Source: a bacterium
Lineage (GTDB): Bacteria; Actinomycetota; Acidimicrobiia; Acidimicrobiales; CATQHL01
Direction of reading: 5' to 3'
NCBI GenBank assembly: GCA_026713745.1
Contig: JAPONU010000349.1
Location: 1-29,901, forward strand
DNA length: 29,901 bases
The position numbers and the translations under genes are program-made. Under the pieces are notes generated by a model. The model worked only from the letters and a program-made list of their open reading frames with translations, searched no databases and was not told the DNA's origin. Shown piece after piece: positions 21,885 to 28,852 of the stretch; position 1 is the first letter of the stretch, and every line of letters begins with the position of its first letter.

Positions 21885-23078
21885 ATGTCGATCTTCGAAC
21901 TTCCCCAGCTTTATCGCGACGTCAAGGCCGAAGCCCAGGCGGTGGCCGCCGAGGTGGCGCCCTTCGCCGGCGAGGCGGACGAGTGCTCAGAGGTCCACGC
22001 TCCCACGCTGGCGGTCCTGCGGGCCAGCCGGCTGTGCGAGTTGATGGTCCCATCCGCCTACGGGGGACGCTTCGAAAGGGTGGATCCTCTCGCCGTGTGC
22101 GTGGCACGGGAGGCCTGCATGAAGGCCTCGGCGCATCTGGACGCCCTGCTGGCGCTGCAGGGCATCGGCAGTTACGCCATCGCCCTCGGCGGCAGCGAGG
22201 CCCAGCGGCGAGATTGGCTGCCCAGGGTTGCGTCGGGGGATTCGATCGCGGCCTTGGCGCTGACCGAACCTGAAGCGGGTTCGGATCTCAAGGCGATCAC
22301 GACGACACTGCGACCGTCGGCAACCGGGGATGACGAGTTCGTGCTGTCCGGACGCAAGTCGTTCATCTCGAACGCCCCGGTGGCGGACTTCTTCACGACG
22401 CTGGTGCGAGAGCCGGCGTCGGGGGAGGGCGAGGAGGACGACTATTCGGTCGTCCTCGTTCCGGCGGACAGCCCGGGGGTGCGGATCTCGCCCTCGCCCG
22501 AGATCATCGCCCCGCATGTCCTCGGCGAGGTCGATTTCGTTGACGTGGTCCTCACGTCGGATCATCGGCTCGGTGCGCCAGGCAGGGGGGTCGCGCACGT
22601 GCTCGCCACCCTGTCGGTCTTCCGCTCCTCGGTGGCGGGTGCGGCCGTCGGGCTCATGGAGGGCGCGCTCGAGATAGCCGGCCGCCACGCCGCCGAGCGG
22701 CAACAGTTCGGGCGGCCGCTGGTGCGCCTGGGTGCGGTGGCGAATCTGCTGGCGGACTCGTGGGTCGACCTGGAGTCGTCCCGGTTGCTGGCCTACCGGG
22801 TGGCCGACATGGCCCGGAGGGACCCTGCCACGACCCTCGATCACTCCTCGCTGGCCAAGCTGGCGGCGACCGAGGCGGCCGGGCGCGTCGTGGATCGCTG
22901 CGTGCAGGTCATGGGACGCTGGGGGCTCATCAAGGGCTCCCGCATCGAGCAGTACTACCGCCAGGCCCGGCCAATGCGCATCTACGAGGGGGCCAGCGAG
23001 GTGCTGCGCCTGGGAATCGCCAACCGCCTGTGCCGCGACATCGTCCGGACGGGCACACCCAGCGGTGCGCAGTACTGA
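21885..23078 (+). CDS. Acyl-CoA dehydrogenase
   Basis: A 397-residue flavoenzyme of the acyl-CoA dehydrogenase family. Central FAD/substrate strands are ALALTEPEAGSDLKAITTT and GRKSFISNAPVADFF. The C-terminal helix has AAERQQFGRPL, and the catalytic base is Glu at about residue 368 in PMRIYEGASEVLR. It should introduce a 2,3-double bond into an acyl- or cyclic-acyl-CoA, passing electrons to ETF. I chose ATG 21885 (MSIFELPQLY), with GGAAGG upstream; the longer frame from 21777 adds residues unlike the family. It is the first gene of the plus arm, followed after 29 bp by the SDR. Confidence 0.92.
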   Translation: MSIFELPQLYRDVKAEAQAVAAEVAPFAGEADECSEVHAPTLAVLRASRLCELMVPSAYGGRFERVDPLAVCVAREACMKASAHLDALLALQGIGSYAIALGGSEAQRRDWLPRVASGDSIAALALTEPEAGSDLKAITTTLRPSATGDDEFVLSGRKSFISNAPVADFFTTLVREPASGEGEEDDYSVVLVPADSPGVRISPSPEIIAPHVLGEVDFVDVVLTSDHRLGAPGRGVAHVLATLSVFRSSVAGAAVGLMEGALEIAGRHAAERQQFGRPLVRLGAVANLLADSWVDLESSRLLAYRVADMARRDPATTLDHSSLAKLAATEAAGRVVDRCVQVMGRWGLIKGSRIEQYYRQARPMRIYEGASEVLRLGIANRLCRDIVRTGTPSGAQY

Positions 23079-23107
23079 TCACCCGGCACCGACCGCGAGG
23101 CGCTGAC

Positions 23108-23860
23108 ATGGACCTGCAATTGAACGGCACCGTCGCCATCGTCACCGGCGCCGGCCGCGGCCTCGGCAGGGCCGCAGCCGAAGCCCTCGTCGGCGAGGGC
23201 GCCCGGGTGGTGGCGGCGGCCCGCTCGGCGGGCGCCCTGGAGGATCTGGCCGCCGGCTCGGGCGGGGGGATCCACCCGGTGCGTTGCGACATGCGCGACG
23301 CCGCCGAGGTCGCCGGCCTCGTCGATGTGGCCCTGGAGTGCTTCGGCCGCCTCGACTGCGTGGTCAACAACGCCGGGATCGCCCCCGCCGGCACGTTCCT
23401 GGATCAGGATCTGGAGGTCCTGGCCGAGGTCTTGGCGGTGAACGTGATCGCTCCCGCCGTCCTGTCGCAGGCTGCGGCGCGCCACTTCGTGGCCGCAGGC
23501 GGGGGAGGTTCGATAATCAACGTGGGCTCCACGTCGAGCCTCAAGGGCAAGGCGCTGCTCGCCGCCTACAGCGCTTCGAAGGGCGCGCTGGCTCGCCTGA
23601 CCGAGGCGCTGGCGGCGGAATGGGCCCGCCACGGCATCAGGGTGAACCTGATCGCCCCCGGCGCCTTCGCCACCGAGGCCCAGGCCCAGGTGATGGCGGA
23701 CGACAAGATGCTCGCCGCCCGCCTGCGCAAGATCCCGATGCGCCGGATGGGCGAGCCCGCCGAGCTCGGACCGCTGGTGTGCTACCTGGCGTCGCCGCTG
23801 GCGTCCTTCGCCACAGGAGCCTGCTTCGTGATCGACGGCGGCGAGGTTTCCAAGCTCTGA
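23108..23860 (+). CDS. Short-chain dehydrogenase/reductase (SDR)
   Basis: A 250-residue classical SDR. The cofactor motif TGAGRGLG is at 13-20 and NNAG at 87-90. The catalytic serine lies in NVGSTSSLKG (about 141-144), with Tyr154 and Lys158 in AAYSASKGA. The end VIDGGEVSKL is usual. It likely oxidises the 3-hydroxyacyl-CoA made by hydration, by analogy with FabG-like catabolic SDRs. ATG 23108 has GAGG upstream. The gene lies between acyl-CoA dehydrogenase and the CMD-like gene. Confidence 0.92.
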   Translation: MDLQLNGTVAIVTGAGRGLGRAAAEALVGEGARVVAAARSAGALEDLAAGSGGGIHPVRCDMRDAAEVAGLVDVALECFGRLDCVVNNAGIAPAGTFLDQDLEVLAEVLAVNVIAPAVLSQAAARHFVAAGGGGSIINVGSTSSLKGKALLAAYSASKGALARLTEALAAEWARHGIRVNLIAPGAFATEAQAQVMADDKMLAARLRKIPMRRMGEPAELGPLVCYLASPLASFATGACFVIDGGEVSKL

Positions 23861-23933
23861 GTCGCGACAGCCGCCCACCTCGGCGCGCCGCTGCGAGCCG
23901 GTTCTATAGGTCCGAATAACACCAGGAGGTCCG

Positions 23934-24674
23934 ATGACAGTCCAGCCAACCCTTGTCGGGGGAGCCGACCGATCGATTCTGGGGAGCGCCGCCCTGGCGA
24001 CCGGCCAGATCGACGCCGTCTCGCCGAAGTTCGCCGAGGGCCTGGCCCGTGTGCGCGAGGTCACCGACACCGATGGGGCCTGTCCTGCCTGGGCGAAGGC
24101 GCTGTACATGGCGTCCGCGGCAGCCGTCAAGGGCCACCGCCAGATGCTGATGGCGCAGATGGAACGATCGCGGGACCTGGGGCTCGAACTCGACGTGGCC
24201 CGCGGTGCGGCCCTCACGGTGTTGATCTCCCGGGGCGAGGCCGTCTACGCCCTGTTCAACTCGGCCATCGACGAGACGTTCGGCGAGACACTCCAGCCGG
24301 GTGGCGGCGAAGCCGACGAGTTCCCCCTGGACCGCCAGGGGTGCCTGGACTACTTCGAGGACTACTTCGGGTTCGTCCCCGAGTACGTGAAGCTCATGGC
24401 CGACGAGGCACCCCGGGCGCTCGAGGGCTACGTGCTGATGCGCGAGTGGTCCCTGGCCGAGAACGTGCTGGACGCCGACCACGCCGAGTTGCTGCTGTGC
24501 ACCATCAACGCGGCGGAATTCTCCTCCCGGTTCGTGAACGTGCACGCCAACGGTGCCCGCAGGGCCGGTTGCAGTGAGGCCCAGATCACCGAGGCGGTGG
24601 TGTGCGCCATCCCGGTGGCGGGTGTGGCGGCCTGGCTGCCCGGCGCCGACGGCATCATGGAGGGCCGCTCGTGA
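23934..24674 (+). CDS. Carboxymuconolactone decarboxylase-like (AhpD-like) protein, no CxxC
   Basis: A 246-residue helical protein with two CMD/AhpD-like halves. The first is around SPKFAEGLARVREVTDTDG and KALYMASAAAVKGHRQML; the second is around YFGFVPEYVKLMADEAPRAL and LLLCTINAAEFSSRFVNVHA. The redox CxxC found in AhpD is absent from both; the second half keeps a histidine (VNVH). It is therefore probably a decarboxylase/lactonase-like or structural relative rather than a peroxidase. A strong AGGAGG precedes ATG 23934. Its TGA overlaps the GTG start of the amidohydrolase gene. Such CMD proteins commonly sit next to ACMSD-like amidohydrolases in degradation clusters. Confidence 0.75.
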   Translation: MTVQPTLVGGADRSILGSAALATGQIDAVSPKFAEGLARVREVTDTDGACPAWAKALYMASAAAVKGHRQMLMAQMERSRDLGLELDVARGAALTVLISRGEAVYALFNSAIDETFGETLQPGGGEADEFPLDRQGCLDYFEDYFGFVPEYVKLMADEAPRALEGYVLMREWSLAENVLDADHAELLLCTINAAEFSSRFVNVHANGARRAGCSEAQITEAVVCAIPVAGVAAWLPGADGIMEGRS

Positions 24675-25699
24675 GAAGTGCAGATGGTCCGGCAGATGGC
24701 CTCATCGACGTGCATGGCCACATCGTGCTGGAGGGCTCGATGGGGCAGGCCGGGGCCTGCGGCCCCGAGATCGGCTACCACGCCGACGGCAGCCCGTGGT
24801 TCCGCGTCGGCAACTACCAACTCGACGGCGTGGCCTACCGGGGATCGCTGTTCATCGAGGTGGACATGCGCCTCGCCGCCATGGACGCCGCCGGCATCAG
24901 CGTGCAGGCGCTGTCGCCGAACCCGCTGACCTACCTGCACTTCATCGACGCGCCGGCGGCCGTGGAGTTCTGCCGTGCCCACAACGACAGCCTGGCCGAG
25001 GTGGTCGCCGACCATCCCGACCGGTTCGTGGGTCTCGGTGCCCTGCCCATGCAGGACATCGACGCGGCCTGCGCGGAGCTCGGGCGCATCACCGGCGACT
25101 TGGGGCTGCTCGGCGGATACATCGGCACCGACTTCGGCACGCCGCTGGATGCCCCGGCCCTCGACGCTTTGTACGAATCCTGTGTGGAGCTGGATGTGCC
25201 CCTGTTCCTGCATCCGACCCAATCGGGCATCGACGGCGCGCTGCTGGACGAACGCCTGCGCCGCTGGGATCTGGACCTGGTGCTGGAGTACTCCCTCGAG
25301 GAGGCCCTTGCTGCGGCCACGCTGATCTTCGGCGGGGTCCTGCGCCGCCATCGGGGTTTGGACATCTGCCTCAGTCACGGCGGCGGATCGCTCGCGCTGG
25401 TGCTCTCGAAGCTGCGCAAGCTGGCCGAGCGGCGCCCCGCCTCGCCCGAGTGGTTGAAGCCCGCCGGCGTCTTCGACGAGCAACTCGCTCAGCTCTGGTT
25501 CGACTGCCACGTGACCGGGGCCCGCGAGTTCTCCTTCGTGGCCGACGCCCTCGGCACCGACCAGTTGGTGTACGGCACCAACTTCGGCGGCTGGGACCGC
25601 GGCACCGGTCCCGACGTGGCCGATCTGATGCCGGCCCTGAACGACAACGCCGGCCGGCTCCTGCGCCTGGCCCAGCGGGCACCCCACCTGCTCGGATAG
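24671..25699 (+). CDS. Amidohydrolase family 2 (ACMSD-like) metal-dependent decarboxylase/hydrolase
   Basis: A 342-residue TIM-barrel protein of the amidohydrolase-2/ACMSD family. The first metal motif is HGH (H15, H17) in LIDVHGH. Further ligands are H181 (FLHPTQ) and H236 (LSHGGG). The position normally holding the catalytic/metal Asp in G-[ST]-D-x-P reads YGTNFGG, with Asn304. This substitution is odd; a near Asp (D309, WDRG) might compensate. The family carries out non-oxidative decarboxylations or ring hydrolysis. I chose GTG 24671, which overlaps the CMD stop (GTGA). A long antisense frame over this gene is a shadow. It is followed by 125 bp with no gene. Confidence 0.85.
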   Translation: MRSADGPADGLIDVHGHIVLEGSMGQAGACGPEIGYHADGSPWFRVGNYQLDGVAYRGSLFIEVDMRLAAMDAAGISVQALSPNPLTYLHFIDAPAAVEFCRAHNDSLAEVVADHPDRFVGLGALPMQDIDAACAELGRITGDLGLLGGYIGTDFGTPLDAPALDALYESCVELDVPLFLHPTQSGIDGALLDERLRRWDLDLVLEYSLEEALAAATLIFGGVLRRHRGLDICLSHGGGSLALVLSKLRKLAERRPASPEWLKPAGVFDEQLAQLWFDCHVTGAREFSFVADALGTDQLVYGTNFGGWDRGTGPDVADLMPALNDNAGRLLRLAQRAPHLLG

Positions 25700-25824
25700 C
25701 TCCGGGGTCCGGCGGCGATCCGGTGGCAGACTCGGGTGGCGCCTCGGCCTGGGTGGCCCCCGGAGCCGCTGCGCACGCCGCCATTTTCGGGATAGTCGCA
25801 GCACAGACGAGCGAGGAGCACCAC

Positions 25825-26697
25825 ATGGTCACCGAAGCACCGCTGCTGGCGAACGAGGCGGACCACCCCCAGGAGGTTGTGGCCAGCCACGGGGACCGGC
25901 GGATCGTGGTCATGGATTCGGCTCGCTACGTGGACGCCCGCAACCGCGGCACCGACGTCGTGGTGCCGGCCTCGTACCTGGGTGTGCTCCCCGCCCGGCT
26001 TATGGTGCCCCACCGGCCGCGGGCGGTCATCGGCCACGACGGGGCGGTGGGCATGGACGGCGCCGGCATCGCGGGGCTGTGGTACCTGGAGGCGCTCGGC
26101 ATCCCCGCCGCCACCGCATCGGCCGAGTCGTCGGAGTTGGGCAACGGCATGGACCAGTACACGTGCGGGGTGATCAGCCGGGTGAACATCTACGCCGAGC
26201 GGTGCGGGGTAACCGAGGGGATGCCGGTCGCCGAGGCGGCGCGGCTTCTGGCCTGCAACGACCCGGTCGGTGAGATCGACGAGGGCACGAAGATCCGCCG
26301 CGAGGTGATGGCGACGTCGCCGACGGGACGGGAGCTGGTGGTGACCGACTCAATCGTGTTCGCTCAGCCGACCGACTCTCGCAACGTGCTGGTGACCGCC
26401 GGGCACACCGGCCGCAGCGGCGCGGGCTTCCTGCTGGAGGTCTCGCCCCACGGCTTCATCTGCGCCGACGGCGGCCGGGCCAAGAACGATTCCGGCATAG
26501 CCGGCCTCGCCATCGTCGAGCGCCATGGGCTGGCGGGCGGCTCCTTCGACGCCTGGACCGCACCCATCGGCGACGCCTTCAAGGCCTACGAGATCGGCAA
26601 GGTGGGCGCCTGCAACCGCCTGGCCCGCGCCCGCGGCGTCGAGGTGGGCATGGCTGTGCGCGACGCCGCCATGGCTCTCCTGTTGCACGAGGATTGA
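25825..26697 (+). CDS. Unknown protein of two tandem homologous repeats (copy 2)
   Basis: A 290-residue paralogue of the protein at 18212-19090, alignable end to end almost without gaps. Half one (about 27-143) has VVMDS, AVIGHDGAVGMDGAGIAGL, WYLEALGIPAA and CGVIS. Half two (about 170-286) has VVTDSIVFA, NVLVTAGHTGRS, GFICADGGRAKNDSGIAGLA and GVEVGMAVRDAA. In half two the GVIS motif is lost (EIGKVGACN), so this copy has diverged at one of its two sites. ATG 25825 follows GAGGAG. The 25700-25824 gap holds GGGATAGTCGC, which resembles the -10 region before the gene at 3685. The DUF35 gene begins 7 bp after its stop. No signal or membrane segment. Function unknown. Confidence 0.8.
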   Translation: MVTEAPLLANEADHPQEVVASHGDRRIVVMDSARYVDARNRGTDVVVPASYLGVLPARLMVPHRPRAVIGHDGAVGMDGAGIAGLWYLEALGIPAATASAESSELGNGMDQYTCGVISRVNIYAERCGVTEGMPVAEAARLLACNDPVGEIDEGTKIRREVMATSPTGRELVVTDSIVFAQPTDSRNVLVTAGHTGRSGAGFLLEVSPHGFICADGGRAKNDSGIAGLAIVERHGLAGGSFDAWTAPIGDAFKAYEIGKVGACNRLARARGVEVGMAVRDAAMALLLHED

Positions 26698-26704
26698 GCC
26701 GCCG

Positions 26705-27130
26705 ATGCCCCCGCCGGACCGCGCTGACCGCGCGCTGACCGGTGAGTTCTGGTCAGCGGTCGACAGGGGTGTGTTGCTGCGGCCCGTCTGCGCCCGCTGC
26801 GCTCGGAGTTTCTTCACCCCCCAGGTCGTCTGCCCCCATTGCTGCTGCGAGCAGTGGAGTTACGAGCCCAGTGAGGGGCGCGGCACCGTCTACAGCTTCA
26901 CCGTCGTGCACCGCCCGCCCGAGCCGTCCTTCGAGGCGCCGTACGTGCTGGCGATCGTGGACGTGACCGAGGGCTGGTCGCTCCTGACGTGGATCGTGGA
27001 CTGCCCTGCGGGCGAGGTGCGCGTGGGGATGGCGGTGCAGGTGCAGTTCGTGCCCGGGCCCGACGGCGCCCCGCTGCCGGCGTTCGCCCCGTGCGTCGTC
27101 GATGGCGGCGTCACGAAGGCGGTGGCATGA
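26705..27130 (+). CDS. Zn-ribbon/OB-fold (DUF35) protein
   Basis: A 141-residue DUF35 protein. The N-terminal helix (ALTGEFWSAVDRG) is followed by a rubredoxin-like zinc ribbon with C29, C32, C43 and C46 (CARC ... CPHC) and an OB-fold part (GTVYSFTVVHRPPEPSF, PYVLAIVDVTEG, VRVGMAVQVQFV). DUF35 proteins pair with thiolase-like acyl-CoA proteins and form, for example, the Ltp2-type retro-aldolases of steroid side-chain degradation. The fitting partner is the thiolase-like protein at 28849. ATG 26705 lies 7 bp after the preceding stop. Confidence 0.88.
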   Translation: MPPPDRADRALTGEFWSAVDRGVLLRPVCARCARSFFTPQVVCPHCCCEQWSYEPSEGRGTVYSFTVVHRPPEPSFEAPYVLAIVDVTEGWSLLTWIVDCPAGEVRVGMAVQVQFVPGPDGAPLPAFAPCVVDGGVTKAVA

Positions 27131-27159
27131 GGCAGCCGGTTCGCGCCCCATCCATCCTG

Positions 27160-27183
27160 TCATTCCGGCGGAGGCCGGAATCC
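27160..27183. repeat. REP-like palindromic repeat
   Basis: Perfect arms ATTCCGGC (27162-27169) and GCCGGAAT (27174-27181) around GGAG, in the opposite orientation to the copies at 3460 and 19155. It lies in the 168-bp gap 27131-27298 between the DUF35 and AMP ligase genes. Confidence 0.75.
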
Positions 27184-27257
27184 ATGCTCCGGCGCATGTC
27201 GCGGCGTCGTCTGTCGATGACTCGGCATTCTCCCGGGTTCCCGAGTCGGCGTACCTC

Positions 27258-27302
27258 ATGAATGTGGGGCCGGCCCGACGGCGCGCGACGGTGACTCCGT
27301 GA
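27258..27302 (+). other. 14-codon leader-like ORF duplicating the ligase start
   Basis: ATG 27258 gives MNVGPARRRATVTP and a TGA that overlaps the ligase GTG start. The AMP ligase itself begins VNVGLAFRRNAVRYP. The DNA of both segments is similar over about 27 bases. It may be a decayed duplication of the gene start that now couples translation. Whether it is translated is unknown. Confidence 0.4.
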
Positions 27303-28852
27303 ACGTCGGCCTGGCGTTCCGGCGCAACGCGGTGCGCTACCCGGACGCGACCGCGCTGTTCGACGTGGGGCCGCAGCGCCGCGACGTGACCTGGGCGGAG
27401 CTGGAGGAGCGGACCAACCGCATCGCCAACGCCCTCGCCGAGCGATTCGGAATCGAGCCCGGCGACCGCGTGGCGCTGCTCGTGGCGAACCGCCCGGAGG
27501 TCGTCGAGGTGCTCGGCGGGATCGCCAAGTCCGGCGCCGTCTACGTGGGGCTCAACTTCCGCCTCGGCCCCACCGAACTGGACCAGATCATCGACAACGC
27601 CCGGCCCCGGTTGTTGCTCTGCGACACCGAGCACCTCCCCCAGACCGTCGAGGCGGCGGAGAAGTACGGCCTGGAGGTCTTGGACATCGACTGCGAGCCC
27701 TATCGGTCGGCCGTGGCGGCGGGATCCCCGGCCCCGCCGGCCACGCTGCACGAGGTGCGCCCCGATGACGACTTCTGCATCGTCTACACCAGCGGGACCA
27801 CCGGACGCCCCAAGGGTGTGCTGTTCGACCACGCCCGCGTGCTGCAGCACGCCACCGTGACGGCGCTGGAGTACGAAATCAGCCGGTACAGCCGCTACCT
27901 GTTGCAGATCCCGCACAACTCCAGCGTCAACATCACGATCGTGCCTGTTCTGCTGATGGGGGCGGCCCTGGGGTTCCGTGACAGCCGCAGCTTCGACCCG
28001 AGGGGATTCGCCGAGACAGTGGATCGTCAGGGCGTGACGCACTCCTTCCTCGTTCCCACGCAGCTGATGCGCCTGCTGGATCGCCTGCCCTCGGCACACG
28101 ACGGCCTGCTGGGCGGCCTGGTGACGCTCGGCTACGGCGCCTCGCCGATCTCGCCGGAGCGCCTCGGCGAGCTGGTCGGCCGTTTCGGCAACATCTTCAA
28201 CCAGCTCTACGGCATGGCCGAGATCGCCTCCATCGGCACGATGCTGCGCAAGGAGGACCACCACCGGGGGCTGACCGAGCGCCCCGAACTGCTGGGCTCC
28301 TGCGGCCAGCCGTCCTACGCCATGGACGTGCGGGTCGTCGACGGCGAGGGTCGAGACGTGGCGCCCGGGGAGCGGGGCGAGGTCATCTTCGGCGGCCCCT
28401 ATGTGATGAAGGGCTACTACCGCGACCCCGAGCGCACCGCCGAGTCGCTGCGCGACGGGTGGATGCACTCCGGCGACGTGGCCACCATCGACGACGAAGG
28501 GTTCATCTACATCGTCGACCGGCTCAAGAACCTCATCATCCGGGGCGGGTTGAACATCGCCCCCACAGAGATCGAGAACGTGCTGTACCGCCATCCGGCG
28601 GTGCTGGAGTGCTCGGTGGTCGGCGCGCCCGATCCGGACTGGGGTGAGGCCATCGTGGCGGTGGCGGCGCTCAAGGACGGGGCGTCGGTCGGCCCCGGCG
28701 AGCTGCGGGAGCACTGCCGGCAGTCGGAGTTGACGTCGATCAAGGTGCCCGAGCGGGTGGAGTTGATCGATTCCCTGCCGAAGAACGCGGTCGGCAAGAT
28801 TGCCAAGGACCAGATTCGCAAGCGCTTCTGGGGCGAGGGTCGCCAGGTGTGA
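27299..28852 (+). CDS. AMP-dependent acyl-CoA synthetase/ligase
   Basis: A 517-residue ANL-superfamily acyl-CoA ligase. The P-loop TSGTTGRPKG is at 164-173. QLYGMAEIASIG is the A5 region. MHSGDVATIDDEGFIYIVDR, then LKNLIIRGGLNIAPTEIENV, form the hinge/C-terminal domain, and PKNAVGKIAKDQIRK holds the catalytic lysine. It activates a carboxylic acid to the CoA ester; the substrate is unknown and likely differs from that of the ligase at 19233-20921, since the two are only distantly alike. The GTG start at 27299 overlaps a short leader-like ORF. The stop overlaps the thiolase-like start (GTGTGA). Confidence 0.92.
   Translation: MNVGLAFRRNAVRYPDATALFDVGPQRRDVTWAELEERTNRIANALAERFGIEPGDRVALLVANRPEVVEVLGGIAKSGAVYVGLNFRLGPTELDQIIDNARPRLLLCDTEHLPQTVEAAEKYGLEVLDIDCEPYRSAVAAGSPAPPATLHEVRPDDDFCIVYTSGTTGRPKGVLFDHARVLQHATVTALEYEISRYSRYLLQIPHNSSVNITIVPVLLMGAALGFRDSRSFDPRGFAETVDRQGVTHSFLVPTQLMRLLDRLPSAHDGLLGGLVTLGYGASPISPERLGELVGRFGNIFNQLYGMAEIASIGTMLRKEDHHRGLTERPELLGSCGQPSYAMDVRVVDGEGRDVAPGERGEVIFGGPYVMKGYYRDPERTAESLRDGWMHSGDVATIDDEGFIYIVDRLKNLIIRGGLNIAPTEIENVLYRHPAVLECSVVGAPDPDWGEAIVAVAALKDGASVGPGELREHCRQSELTSIKVPERVELIDSLPKNAVGKIAKDQIRKRFWGEGRQV

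Noticed and set aside
24428..25804. Minus-strand 458-codon open frame
   Set aside because: Antisense shadow of the CMD-like and amidohydrolase genes; no recognisable domain.
26753..28714. Minus-strand 653-codon open frame
   Set aside because: Composition (His/Val/Gly/Arg-rich) is that of an antisense shadow across the DUF35 and AMP ligase genes, which have clear motifs.
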